DNA from: Bianquea renquensis
GTDB taxonomy: Bacteria > Bacillota > Clostridia > Lachnospirales > Bianqueaceae
Assembly: GCF_014384895.1 (NCBI RefSeq)
Contig: NZ_JACRSQ010000010.1
Span: forward strand, 62,001 to 126,000
Length of the DNA stretch: 64,000 bases
Direction of reading: 5' to 3'
Positions within the stretch are counted from its first letter, which is position 1; every line of letters starts with the position of its first letter. Shown piece after piece: positions 25,930 to 33,984 of the stretch. The translations under genes and the position numbers were made by a program. The notes under the pieces were generated by a model. The model was not told the origin of the DNA. It did not search any database and saw only the letters and a list, made by a program, of their open reading frames with translations.

Positions 25930-25987
25930 TGAATAAAAATATAATTCCCAACAGCAGAATGTAAACTCACATTTTTATAGGTGCTTA

Positions 25988-26425
25988 TCACGCCTCTTTG
26001 TGTCTCAATAAAAGTCCTCCAGCTTCAGATACTGTTCGTGGCTGATCGCAGGAGCAGAAGTCACATCCTTTAATCATTTCGATTATTTCTTCCTCGGTCT
26101 GACACTTATCATAGTCGCCGACAAGCTGACCTTCGTAGTGATAGACAATGCCTTTCTCCTTATTTCTGAGGAGGCATTTCTCAAGCTCATCTACACCGTA
26201 CCTTCTGGCAAATTCTGCAAAGGCGCGGATGCGGGGCTTATCAAACATACATCCGGTGCAAGGAAACTCTGAGCATTCCCAGCAACCGTTCAAGCCTTTC
26301 TCTCGGCAGCAGTTATAATTCTTACACCAACCGTGAATATTACAACCACCATTTTGGCAACCAATGCATTTGTCATTTTCGGAGCATACACAACAGGCAA
26401 GCCCGCAATAAGCAATCGCGTTCAT
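25988..26425 (-). CDS. DUF3795 family Cys-rich protein
   Basis: A 145-residue protein with twelve Cys within the first 60 residues in CxxC-like spacing (YCGLACCVCSENDKCIGCQN; CNIHGWCKNYNCC; CWECSEFPCTGC). This is the metal-binding pattern of DUF3795 proteins, common in Clostridia and methanogens and of unknown function. The C-terminal half is charged and non-metal-binding. Its ATG overlaps the stop of the P-loop gene (ATGA), so the two are translationally coupled within the AT-rich cassette. Zinc or an Fe-S cluster could be the ligand. Confidence 0.82.
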   Translation of the reverse strand: MNAIAYCGLACCVCSENDKCIGCQNGGCNIHGWCKNYNCCREKGLNGCWECSEFPCTGCMFDKPRIRAFAEFARRYGVDELEKCLLRNKEKGIVYHYEGQLVGDYDKCQTEEEIIEMIKGCDFCSCDQPRTVSEAGGLLLRHKEA

Positions 26426-26970
26426 TCATGTCCCCCATAAATCAATTGATTATTAAGTTTTTTTGCAATCAACTCTGCGTTAGTATCTATCGGCAAAGTG
26501 CCGTCAACCCTGATAATCGGGCAAGATATTGAAGGCAGCCAAATTTCAACTGTGTTTTCATCTTTGGATTTAACAAAGTCGAAGAATGCCTTTTCTTTTT
26601 CGTATAAATCTCCGCCTTCAAGCATTCTATCTCCGAATTTGTTGTATGACCGTTCATAAACTCTCTTAATTCGTGTTTCTTTCGGAGCCTCGATGTAAGC
26701 CGCGTACTTGAAGTGAGATACTATATCATTATTGAAATTTCCTTTAACCGACGCCAAAACAACGTTGTTATTTTCCGAAATAATATTCGACAGAATGCGC
26801 TCCACTTCCTCAAAAGGTCGTGGATTTAAATACATATACTCTGGATTGTCTTTCGGGAAATATATATCTTCAATGTCAATAAATCGGTAATTCAATTTTT
26901 CGGCAAGAGCTTTTCCCAATGTGCTTTTACCTGCACCGTTCAAACCACAAACAATGATAACATTTTTCAT
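26422..26970 (-). CDS. P-loop small-molecule kinase-like protein (AAA/shikimate kinase type)
   Basis: A 182-residue protein with a Walker A motif at the N-terminus (CGLNGAGKSTLGKALAEKL), then FIDIEDIYFP, a likely substrate/Asp site after the P-loop, and a lid-like basic stretch (ETRIKRVYERSYNKFGDRML). This is the build of shikimate-kinase/adenylate-kinase-like phosphotransferases that phosphorylate small molecules or nucleotides. ATG 26970 is chosen with a GGGGGAC site; 27 upstream codons overlap the GNAT gene without a site. It is in the AT-rich cassette between GNAT and DUF3795 genes. The substrate is unknown. Confidence 0.8.
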   Translation of the reverse strand: MKNVIIVCGLNGAGKSTLGKALAEKLNYRFIDIEDIYFPKDNPEYMYLNPRPFEEVERILSNIISENNNVVLASVKGNFNNDIVSHFKYAAYIEAPKETRIKRVYERSYNKFGDRMLEGGDLYEKEKAFFDFVKSKDENTVEIWLPSISCPIIRVDGTLPIDTNAELIAKKLNNQLIYGGHE

Positions 26971-27013
26971 ATTTTGTCCCCCAAGCCGCTTTGAACTGCT
27001 TTTTGAACGATGA

Positions 27014-27478
27014 TTATTGTCGCTTACACTTTTCGCTCTTGGCAAACACATATTGCAGTTCTTTCATTCCGTTTTCAACGAGTCCAGTTAATTGAAAGCC
27101 CACAGATTTATATAAGCGCTCTGCAACCTCGTTTCCAAGAGATACCCCTGTGTACATTTTCTGAATGTTATGTTCTTCCTTCATTCGTTCAATGCCTAAA
27201 AGCAACGCGGTTTTTCCGTAACCTTTGTTCTGGTGACACTTATCTATGAGGAACTTCCATAGTGTATATTGGTTTCTTGATTCGTAAAATCCGAACATAA
27301 TAAAGCCCACAAGTATATCATCGGCATATATTGCAAAAGGATAGGCATTTTCTTGATAAACGTACGCTTGCGCCAAAGAATAAGCTGTAGTTGAAACAAA
27401 GTTCTCTTGATTTTTCGACACCTTAAGTTTTAATACATCCTCAAGATTATCCGCTGTTATTTCTTCGAGTTTTATCAT
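27014..27478 (-). CDS. GNAT family acetyltransferase (polyamine/BltD-like)
   Basis: A 154-residue acetyltransferase. The N-terminal strand (MIKLEEITADNLEDVLKLKV) and NFVSTTAYSLAQAYVYQENA match the spermine/spermidine BltD-like group. The acetyl-CoA site is IDKCHQNKGYGKTALLLGIE (Q-x-x-G-x-G form), followed by MYTGVSLGNEVAERLYKSVG. The start ATG shares one base with the TGA stop of the kinase gene, with GGAGG upstream, so they are translationally coupled. Together with the aminoglycoside-phosphotransferase-like gene it gives the cassette a resistance-like look, but no drug substrate can be assigned. Confidence 0.86.
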   Translation of the reverse strand: MIKLEEITADNLEDVLKLKVSKNQENFVSTTAYSLAQAYVYQENAYPFAIYADDILVGFIMFGFYESRNQYTLWKFLIDKCHQNKGYGKTALLLGIERMKEEHNIQKMYTGVSLGNEVAERLYKSVGFQLTGLVENGMKELQYVFAKSEKCKRQ

Positions 27479-29157
27479 CAATAATTCCTCCACTCATCGA
27501 TAAACTGCCTTATCGATTGCTGTCTCTTAGTTCTATCATCGCTTACGGCTTTTGCTGCAACCTCAAAGAGTTCATCTCTGAGCTGCCATTTATCTCGTGT
27601 GCGGTTATACTCGCCAAAGAGGGCAAAGGCTGTTGCTCCGACAGTATAGACGTTCGTAATTTCATCAATGACTGCTCCAAGCTGGAATTCCTCTGGAGAC
27701 TGAAAACGAGAACTGCCCCACATACGTCCCATATCGTTGGAGCAAGGCTGCTTACTGAAAAAGTCAATGTCGCAGATCGTTGTCTTACCACTCTCAAAAT
27801 CATACATAATGCTTCCATCATAAAAGTCGATGGCCACGTAGTTCTGAGAGGCGATGTATTCAAAGAAGCTCAGTATATCACGGAACACTTTCAGTTTTGC
27901 ATCAACGGGCAGTTGCATAAAACGACGGTGTGCTGCAGGGTACATTCTTCCCATACAATCACCCGAAGCCCACTTGAATACCATAGCAAATCCGCCGCCA
28001 ATATCCTTGGCTTCAACCAGCTCGATAAGGTTCGCATGCTGCAGTTCGCTGTATACCGGCAAGGTCGCTTTCAGTCTGGCAATGGCATCTGCAGGATCAC
28101 CGTTATACTGCTCGGTAGGAGCGCCGGCGAACTTGATGAAATAATGCTGACCATCCTTTTCTGTGCCAAAGCAAATATTTCCGGAATCTTGGTCATCATA
28201 GACTTTGAATACTGTACCATACTCACTCAGGAAACTGAAATCGAAGGCACTCTTCAGCTTAAAAGGTACCGCGTCAGCATACTGCAGATAATATCCTTTG
28301 AAATACCAAGTCGGTATGGGGTTACGCATATTGTCATACCAGGACAGCACTTCCTTGGCCTGGTTCAACATGGTATCTACTTCGTTCTGGCCGAAAGGAA
28401 TGGCCCAGTATACAGAGGAGAGCGTATTGCTCGAAATATAAAGAGCGAGCAACTTCCAGAACTCCAGCGGCACATCGCCATCAAAGTAGCCATTCACCAT
28501 ACCGGAAGCAAAGAGAGGGGCTTTCTGGGCACACCAAACAATACGGTTGAACTCCTCCCAAGGATCACCATAGTCATTACGGTTAAAATCAATAATATAT
28601 AGCTTTCCGCCCCTGCCGATCATCATATTTCCGATATGATAGTCGCCATGCTGATAAACCTGCGGTCTGTTTTTCAGCAAATGACGGTTCTCGTTTATGT
28701 AGTCGAGGAATGCCTGTCCGTTCTCATACTTGATGGGGCACTCACTGTATTTCTTGATTTTATAGTCCATTTTGCGGTTAAAACGGATTTCCCAATCCTC
28801 CTGTGTTGCAGGCGCAGGGATGGAGTGGATTTTGCGAAGAATACGTCCTGCCTCCAAGCCATATACATACTGTTCGGTATCAGAATAACCCGACATAACC
28901 TGTTCAGCATCTTCGCCGTCAATCCAGCTCTGAATGGAATAAACACCGTCCTCACAAGTGCCAAACTCGATTGGCTGGCACATAGGTACCCCAAAGGAAG
29001 CCACTTGTTTCATCATATTAAATTCAGACTGTTTCGTGTCGTGCTGAGCAATATCAGAAACGCGCAGAAGATACCGTGTACCATTCTCATCAGTGACACA
29101 GTATTTTTTATCGCTTGACCAGCCCTTGTTTATTGGTTCTTTCGTTACAAAATTCAT
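27478..29157 (-). CDS. Fusion of APH-like phosphotransferase and a second protein-kinase-like domain
   Basis: A 559-residue protein in two parts. Residues 1 to about 280 are an aminoglycoside/choline phosphotransferase (APH) fold with the catalytic loop QHGDYHIGNMM and the metal Asp in IIDFNRNDYGDP. The remaining 280 residues look like a second kinase fold: an N-lobe with HYFIKFAG and HANLIELVEA, then a catalytic-loop equivalent AIDFYDGSIMYDF, ICDIDFF in the DFG position, and GSSRFQSPEEF like a protein-kinase activation segment. The second loop lacks the usual HRD His, so activity is uncertain. It heads the AT-rich minus-strand operon, followed at once by a GNAT gene. Aminoglycoside resistance, small-molecule kinase or protein kinase are all possible. 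Confidence 0.83.
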   Translation of the reverse strand: MNFVTKEPINKGWSSDKKYCVTDENGTRYLLRVSDIAQHDTKQSEFNMMKQVASFGVPMCQPIEFGTCEDGVYSIQSWIDGEDAEQVMSGYSDTEQYVYGLEAGRILRKIHSIPAPATQEDWEIRFNRKMDYKIKKYSECPIKYENGQAFLDYINENRHLLKNRPQVYQHGDYHIGNMMIGRGGKLYIIDFNRNDYGDPWEEFNRIVWCAQKAPLFASGMVNGYFDGDVPLEFWKLLALYISSNTLSSVYWAIPFGQNEVDTMLNQAKEVLSWYDNMRNPIPTWYFKGYYLQYADAVPFKLKSAFDFSFLSEYGTVFKVYDDQDSGNICFGTEKDGQHYFIKFAGAPTEQYNGDPADAIARLKATLPVYSELQHANLIELVEAKDIGGGFAMVFKWASGDCMGRMYPAAHRRFMQLPVDAKLKVFRDILSFFEYIASQNYVAIDFYDGSIMYDFESGKTTICDIDFFSKQPCSNDMGRMWGSSRFQSPEEFQLGAVIDEITNVYTVGATAFALFGEYNRTRDKWQLRDELFEVAAKAVSDDRTKRQQSIRQFIDEWRNY

Positions 29158-29275
29158 CTGTTTATCTCCATGTTAATCCTTATTTATCGATTACAAGTAT
29201 ACCATATCTCACCGCCGCAAGCAATCAGCGTTTTATGTCCGTTTCGACTATCCACACCGTCAAGGGACGAGTCGT

Positions 29276-29302
29276 ATTTTTTCGCAAAGGGCGCGAAAAA
29301 AT
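29276..29302. other. Hairpin between MFS and kinase genes
   Basis: ATTTTTTCGC pairs perfectly with GCGAAAAAAT around a 7-nt loop. It lies in a 215-bp gap at the edge of the AT-rich tract and may be a terminator for MFS transcripts on the minus strand. Confidence 0.4.
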
Positions 29303-29372
29303 GGCGCTCCATCATCTCATGTTTAGGCCGGTCATCTGCCTAGGACTGCATGATAATGGGAAGATCAGGCTG

Positions 29373-30689
29373 CTATACCGTGCCATGGGGATTTCGATCC
29401 TCCAGCGCCCATAGTTGTCGATCGCGTCGAAAGATCAGGCAGACCATCACACCGAGGACGGCGATAATTAGGTATAGAATGGCGGCGCCGGAGCCTTTTC
29501 CACTGCCGACTAAAGCGACAAGTATACTGTCTTGCGCCTGCGAAGCCATAAGGGGCTCAAGTATGGTGTCTACCAACAAGCCCCCTAGGAAATAGCCCAG
29601 CGGAATCGTAAAAAATTGCAGCGCATTTCGAGCAGAGTAAACCCGGCCCTGGACTTCTACGGGAATATAGGAACGCAGAAGGGCGTCCATATTGGCATTC
29701 ATGACCGGTATGAAAATCCAGCCGAGGATGGCGCCGATACACCAGGCGAGCGGCGTTCTTCCCAGGGCAAGCACCAAATTCTCTGTACTCATAGAAAAAA
29801 GAAGAGCATTGCATATGACGCGGACCCGGCTTCTGGGCGGTGGAGCCAGCGATACCAGCACGCTTCCCACCAGGGTAGCGAGCCCAGCACAGGTGTTAAC
29901 CATTCCCAGAATGGCCTTTCCCCCGTTTTTCCTGGACAATAACATGGCGGGCAGCGCAGCGTTATACATGGAGGCGACAAGATTAATCGCCGCCAGGAAT
30001 AAAATTAGATCGAGGATCCCGCGGTTCCTATGTAAATACTGCAATCCCTTTTTTGCGGAAATAAAAAGAGGCTCCGCTTTTGAAGTCTGCCCTTTTCCCG
30101 TTTCTGGAATTGTAATCAAGAGGGCGAGACAGGAGACGGCGACGATACAGGTTGCTAAATCCAGGAGAATCACTGTGTCGATACTGCTGAAGGTCAACAG
30201 CGCCGTGGCGATAACAGGCGTCAGAACCGTAATCAAGGAGTTCGATAGCGAGTTGAGAGCGCTTATCCTCTGATAATACTTCCGCGGCGTGAGAAGACTG
30301 ACGGACACGGCGGAAGCCGGCTGTTGGACCGTATTCATCAGACCGTTTACTGCATTCAACAGATAGAGGTGGCCAATGCGGAGTTGACCAGATTTTAACA
30401 GAAACAGGACGGCCAAGGTCGAGAGGGCGGCAAGAGTGTCGCTGACCAGCATGGTATACTTTTTGTTCCACCGGTCGCTCAGCGCGCCTGCAAAAATGCT
30501 CATGGCCACATATGGCGCATAGGAACAGATGGACAGCAGAGAAGTCGTCAGCGCGGAGCCATTTTGTTGATAGGACCAGATGACCAGCGCAAAACTGGTC
30601 ATAGCGCTGCCGAGAGATGAAAGGGATTGGGTTGACCACAGGATCAAGAACATCCGTAAATCTTGTATTGCTTTCCTGTAAGATTGCAT
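29373..30689 (-). CDS. MFS efflux transporter
   Basis: A 438-residue major facilitator with about 12 hydrophobic helices, similar in layout to macrolide-type (MefA-like) exporters: MFLILWSTQSLSSLGSAMTS at the start, the motif-A-like loop GALSDRWNKKYTMLVSD after helix 2, and a central loop near ETGKGQTSKAEPLFISAKKG. ATG 30689 with AAGGGG upstream is chosen; a 46-codon upstream extension has no site. It is divergent from the LacI-type gene at 30924 across a 234-bp gap. Substrate unknown; drug or sugar-derived efflux are both possible. Confidence 0.88.
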   Translation of the reverse strand: MQSYRKAIQDLRMFLILWSTQSLSSLGSAMTSFALVIWSYQQNGSALTTSLLSICSYAPYVAMSIFAGALSDRWNKKYTMLVSDTLAALSTLAVLFLLKSGQLRIGHLYLLNAVNGLMNTVQQPASAVSVSLLTPRKYYQRISALNSLSNSLITVLTPVIATALLTFSSIDTVILLDLATCIVAVSCLALLITIPETGKGQTSKAEPLFISAKKGLQYLHRNRGILDLILFLAAINLVASMYNAALPAMLLSRKNGGKAILGMVNTCAGLATLVGSVLVSLAPPPRSRVRVICNALLFSMSTENLVLALGRTPLAWCIGAILGWIFIPVMNANMDALLRSYIPVEVQGRVYSARNALQFFTIPLGYFLGGLLVDTILEPLMASQAQDSILVALVGSGKGSGAAILYLIIAVLGVMVCLIFRRDRQLWALEDRNPHGTV

Positions 30690-30863
30690 TTGACATTGCC
30701 CCTTACGAAACGAATGTATTCTATAATAGTGTAGCAGGAGTGACGGCACAAGAATAGAGAAAGAATAAGTATAAATAAAAAATCCACAGTCTTGTTTTAA
30801 GATTTGCGGTGGTATGAGAGAGCACAAGTTGTCGACAAATCACCCCATCAACAAATTAAGATC

Positions 30864-30892
30864 TTGACAGGGACGAACACGTGTAGTATCAT
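30864..30892 (+). promoter_or_regulatory. LacI gene promoter with internal operator
   Basis: TTGACA (30864-30869), a 17-bp spacer and TATCAT (30887-30892). The spacer contains ACGAACACGTGTA (30873-30885), centred on the palindrome ACACGTGT. The same 13 bp occur inverted before nagB. Confidence 0.75.
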
Positions 30893-30923
30893 GGTGTCAT
30901 AAAAATTAGAAGGGGGAAAGCGA

Positions 30924-31940
30924 ATGGCCAATGTAACAATAAAAGATATTGCCATAGCGGCAGGCGTCAGTCATCCGACGGTATCAAAGGCGTTGAACAA
31001 TGCCCCCGGGGTTAGCGACGAGACGCGGAGAAAGATTCTGAAGCTAGCCGCACAGATGAATTACACCCCCAACATGGCGGCGAAAAGGCTGGCCAATAAG
31101 GGAAATCGAAGCATAGGGTTTATTTGGCCGAAAGCGGAAGGTATCTTTTTCTATCATTTGGCGAATGCCCTCCAGGAAGAAGCGGGAGCGCGCGGCATCG
31201 ATGTAGTGGCATCCATGTCCGATCCGGTGACAGCACTGCGAACCTTTCGGGAACATTTTATCGATTTCGTTATGTGTTGGTTCTTTCCAGACTGGAGGCC
31301 CTCCTTGGACTTTCTCAAGGAAAGGGAGCGGTATCCTGGGCAGATCGTCGTCGTCGGCGGAGGCTCATTGGAAGGAGCGCATCAGATCGCCATTGATCGA
31401 AAGCGCGCCGTTTATAACGCGGTCACCTATCTCGCTGGGCTAGGACACCGGAGGATTGCTTTTATCGGGGAGGAGACGGACAAGAGCAACGGCTACCTAA
31501 AAGGGGTTTTTGATGCAAAGCTGGACTTTGATCCCTCTTATTTCGTTAAACTAGAAACGACATATTACGGCGGTTTTTTGGCAAACCATAGGGAATTGAG
31601 CCAAAAATTTGCTGCCCTTTGGGATAGCCCTTCGAGGCCCACCGCTCTGCTACTTGATTCTCAAGATGCCGCCTTTGGCTTCATTAATATTCTGCGGGAG
31701 TGGAATATCTCCATCCCTAGGGATGTTTCCGTTATCGGCTATGATGATATTCCAGAGATGTCAATCTATGAAGTTCCTCTGACTACCTGTGGACCCACGG
31801 TGCGCATGGTCGTTGATGGAATCCTTGATCTCTATGAGACACAGATGACGGAAGATGCAGATCATAGAAAGAGAGTTTACCGGCAGATTATTCCGGAGCT
31901 TACTCTTCGTGAATCTACGAGGGAGCTTAACTCCGAATAA
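30924..31940 (+). CDS. LacI family transcriptional regulator
   Basis: A 338-residue repressor-type regulator. The N-terminal helix-turn-helix is clear (VTIKDIAIAAGVSHPTVSKA), followed by the hinge NYTPNMAAKRLA and a periplasmic-binding-protein-like sensor domain (RSIGFIWPKAEGIFFYHLAN; GLGHRRIAFIGEETDKSNGY; DVSVIGYDDIPEMSIYEVPL). It binds DNA as a dimer in response to a sugar or sugar-phosphate. GGGGG precedes ATG 30924. The palindrome ACACGTGT lies inside its own promoter and again before nagB, so autoregulation and control of nagB are likely. Confidence 0.94.
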   Translation: MANVTIKDIAIAAGVSHPTVSKALNNAPGVSDETRRKILKLAAQMNYTPNMAAKRLANKGNRSIGFIWPKAEGIFFYHLANALQEEAGARGIDVVASMSDPVTALRTFREHFIDFVMCWFFPDWRPSLDFLKERERYPGQIVVVGGGSLEGAHQIAIDRKRAVYNAVTYLAGLGHRRIAFIGEETDKSNGYLKGVFDAKLDFDPSYFVKLETTYYGGFLANHRELSQKFAALWDSPSRPTALLLDSQDAAFGFINILREWNISIPRDVSVIGYDDIPEMSIYEVPLTTCGPTVRMVVDGILDLYETQMTEDADHRKRVYRQIIPELTLRESTRELNSE

Positions 31941-31958
31941 TTTTTTTACTTGTTGTAT

Positions 31959-31971
31959 TACACGTGTTCGT
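31959..31971 (+). promoter_or_regulatory. LacI-type operator before nagB
   Basis: TACACGTGTTCGT is the exact reverse complement of the site at 30873-30885. AT-rich TATA-like -10 sequences (31979-32000) follow, so the operator lies at the nagB promoter. Confidence 0.75.
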
Positions 31972-32013
31972 AAAACTTTATAGTTTTATAATATAATAGA
32001 AGGAGACACAGAC

Positions 32014-32733
32014 ATGGAGATTTTTGTATGTAAGGATTCTAAGGAGTTGGGCCAGAAGGCAGCTCAGCACGTGGGTAAGGTATTGAGAGAGTGTATTCAG
32101 GAGAAGGGAGAGGCTAGAATCGTCCTTTCCACTGGGGCATCGCAGCTGGACACACTGGAAGCTTTAATTCAAGAAAATGTGGATTGGAGCAAGGTCGAGA
32201 TGTTTCATCTGGATGAATATGTGGATCTGCCGGAAACACATATTGCAAGCTTTAGAAAGTATTTAAAGGAGCGCTTTATCTCCAAAGTGAATCTGAAGGG
32301 CGCCTATCTAGTGGATGGGGATCTTTCCCACATTCCGGCCCTGACGGAGAAGCTCCGCGAAAAGGTAGTCGATGTGGGATTGATCGGCATCGGAGAAAAT
32401 GCCCATATCGCGTTCAATGATCCGCCTGCGGACTTCGATACCCAGGACGCCTATCTATTGGTGAACTTGAATGATACCTGTAAGCAGCAACAGGTCCGCG
32501 AAGGCTGGTTCAAGAGCGTGGAGGAGGTGCCTAAGCAGGCGATTTCCATGAGTGTATCTCAAATCATGAAATGCAAGCGAATCGTCTCCTGCGTGCCCTA
32601 TGCAGTGAAGGCTAAAGCTATATATGACACCCTAAACAACCATACGACCAATACAATCCCGGCTACTATTTTAAAGGAGCATGAGGACTTTACTCTGTTC
32701 TTAGATCAGGATTCTGCGTCAATGATCCAATAA
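32014..32733 (+). CDS. nagB: Glucosamine-6-phosphate deaminase-like protein
   Basis: A 239-residue cytoplasmic protein of the NagB/6-phosphogluconolactonase family. Family motifs are seen in order: IVLSTGASQLDTL (phosphate loop), VEMFHLDEYVDLP (catalytic Asp), and GLIGIGENAHIAFNDPP, a variant of GxGxxGHIAFNEP in which the Gly before His is Ala. NagB converts glucosamine-6-phosphate to fructose-6-phosphate and ammonia, the committed step of amino-sugar use. AGAAGGAG precedes ATG 32014. Its LacI-type operator and the adjacent lacI-type gene show local control. The altered loop and the short length leave some doubt about the exact substrate. Confidence 0.8.
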   Translation: MEIFVCKDSKELGQKAAQHVGKVLRECIQEKGEARIVLSTGASQLDTLEALIQENVDWSKVEMFHLDEYVDLPETHIASFRKYLKERFISKVNLKGAYLVDGDLSHIPALTEKLREKVVDVGLIGIGENAHIAFNDPPADFDTQDAYLLVNLNDTCKQQQVREGWFKSVEEVPKQAISMSVSQIMKCKRIVSCVPYAVKAKAIYDTLNNHTTNTIPATILKEHEDFTLFLDQDSASMIQ

Positions 32734-32754
32734 CCGTCAAGCAAGAAAAGATGT

Positions 32755-32788
32755 GCGCGGAGGCGATTAAAAGGCCTCCGCGCCTTTT
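32755..32788 (+). terminator. Terminator after nagB
   Basis: GCGCGGAGGC (32755-32764) pairs with GCCTCCGCGC (32774-32783), followed by TTTT. Confidence 0.9.
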
Positions 32789-32807
32789 GTTATACGAAAG
32801 TCCGCCG

Positions 32808-32825
32808 AGAGGACAGAATTCAAAA
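32808..32825 (+). repeat. Post-terminator element, copy 2
   Basis: AAAGTCCGCCG then AGAGGAC, 20 nt after the nagB terminator stem. Confidence 0.6.
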
Positions 32826-32914
32826 GGTAACCTGTACTTATAAATATATACCAAATGCTGCCTATCATTTTGGATAGTTTGATACCGTATCCGTGCAACA
32901 TGGCATGATTTTAT

Positions 32915-32965
32915 CCAAAAATGGCAACAATTTCGGTTTCAAAGAATCAAAAAACAGGTTAAAAT
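32915..32965 (+). promoter_or_regulatory. Activator-type promoter of ABC operon, site A
   Basis: The motif CCAAAAATGGCAA plus CAATTTCGGTT (32915-32938) abuts a weak -35 (TTTCAA, 32937-32942). A 17-bp spacer leads to TAAAAT (32960-32965). The same motif at 46691 stands at the same 45-bp distance from its -10, so a shared activator is likely. Confidence 0.65.
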
Positions 32966-33007
32966 ACTAATATAAGTTTCGAGTTTAAAATAAAAGGTGG
33001 AGATCAT

Positions 33008-33970
33008 ATGGCGCAATTAGGGAAATTGCAAAAGTCCAAGACTTCAGTAGTTCCCAAACGAAAAAGTATTCTTAAAGATTTTTCCAGCCGGGAACTGCTC
33101 TTGCTCTGCATTCCTGGTTTGATCGGACAGATTCTGTTCTACTATATTCCCACGGGGGCATCCATTGTCATGCCCTTCAAGGATTACGATTACAAATTGG
33201 GCGTGTGGGGAAGCCCCTGGATTGGATTGAAGAATTTTACCTGGATTTTTAAGTCGATTTCCCTGGGCCGGGTTATGCGCAATACGGTTATGTATGGGTT
33301 CTGGTTTTTGTTTGTTGGCCCCATCTGTAATATTATCATTGCCCTGCTTCTCTTCGATGTAAAAAAGAGATCGGCCTTGAAGCTTTACCAGACGGTGATG
33401 TGCTTCCCGAACTTTATGTCCATGGTTGTCATAAGCTTTATCACCTATGCCATATTGAGTCCGAGGTTCGGGGTGCTCAACGACATTCGGAGTTTTTTGG
33501 GGATGAGTCCCATTGATGTTTATACAATTTTACCCATATGGCCGCTGATCTTGACCATCGTGAATGTCTGGCTGGGGATTGGCATGGGAAGTATGCTCTA
33601 CTTCGCGGCGCTGATGGGTATCGACAGCACGCTCTATGAGGCGGCACAGATTGATGGGGCCAGCCACTGGCAGCAAACCCGGTACATATCCATACCGCAT
33701 CTGGTCCCCATCTTCTGCCTTATGTTGATTCTCGGTTCACCGGGATTGATCGGAGGAAGTTTCGACCTCTTCTACTTGATTCCCCGCGATGTTCAGACTC
33801 TCTACCCTGTAACGGATATTCTGCCGACATATCTGTTCCGAGCGCTGAAGGAAGGAAGCTATGCAAAAGGCGCGGCAGTGGGATTCTTGCAGTCGATTTG
33901 CAGCACGATTCTCATCTTGAGTTCGAATTTTGTCGTCAGAAAAGTTTCGCCGGAGAATTCGCTATTTTAA
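33008..33970 (+). CDS. Sugar ABC transporter permease (LplB type)
   Basis: A 320-residue CUT1 permease with about six membrane helices (the first near LLLLCIPGLIGQILFYYIPT) and the EAA loop STLYEAAQIDGASHWQQTRY. It is the first gene of the second ABC operon, here with both permeases before the binding protein. An AAAGGTGGAG site precedes ATG 33008. The promoter carries a motif shared with the surface-protein operon at 46.7 kb. The likely substrate is a plant-derived, possibly fucose- or galactose-containing oligosaccharide because of the GH95 gene downstream. Confidence 0.92.
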   Translation: MAQLGKLQKSKTSVVPKRKSILKDFSSRELLLLCIPGLIGQILFYYIPTGASIVMPFKDYDYKLGVWGSPWIGLKNFTWIFKSISLGRVMRNTVMYGFWFLFVGPICNIIIALLLFDVKKRSALKLYQTVMCFPNFMSMVVISFITYAILSPRFGVLNDIRSFLGMSPIDVYTILPIWPLILTIVNVWLGIGMGSMLYFAALMGIDSTLYEAAQIDGASHWQQTRYISIPHLVPIFCLMLILGSPGLIGGSFDLFYLIPRDVQTLYPVTDILPTYLFRALKEGSYAKGAAVGFLQSICSTILILSSNFVVRKVSPENSLF

Positions 33971-33984
33971 GGAAGGAGTCTGTC

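Noticed and set aside
27517..28602. 361-codon plus-strand frame
   Set aside because: It lies antisense to the clear two-kinase fusion gene, with no ribosome site or family resemblance.
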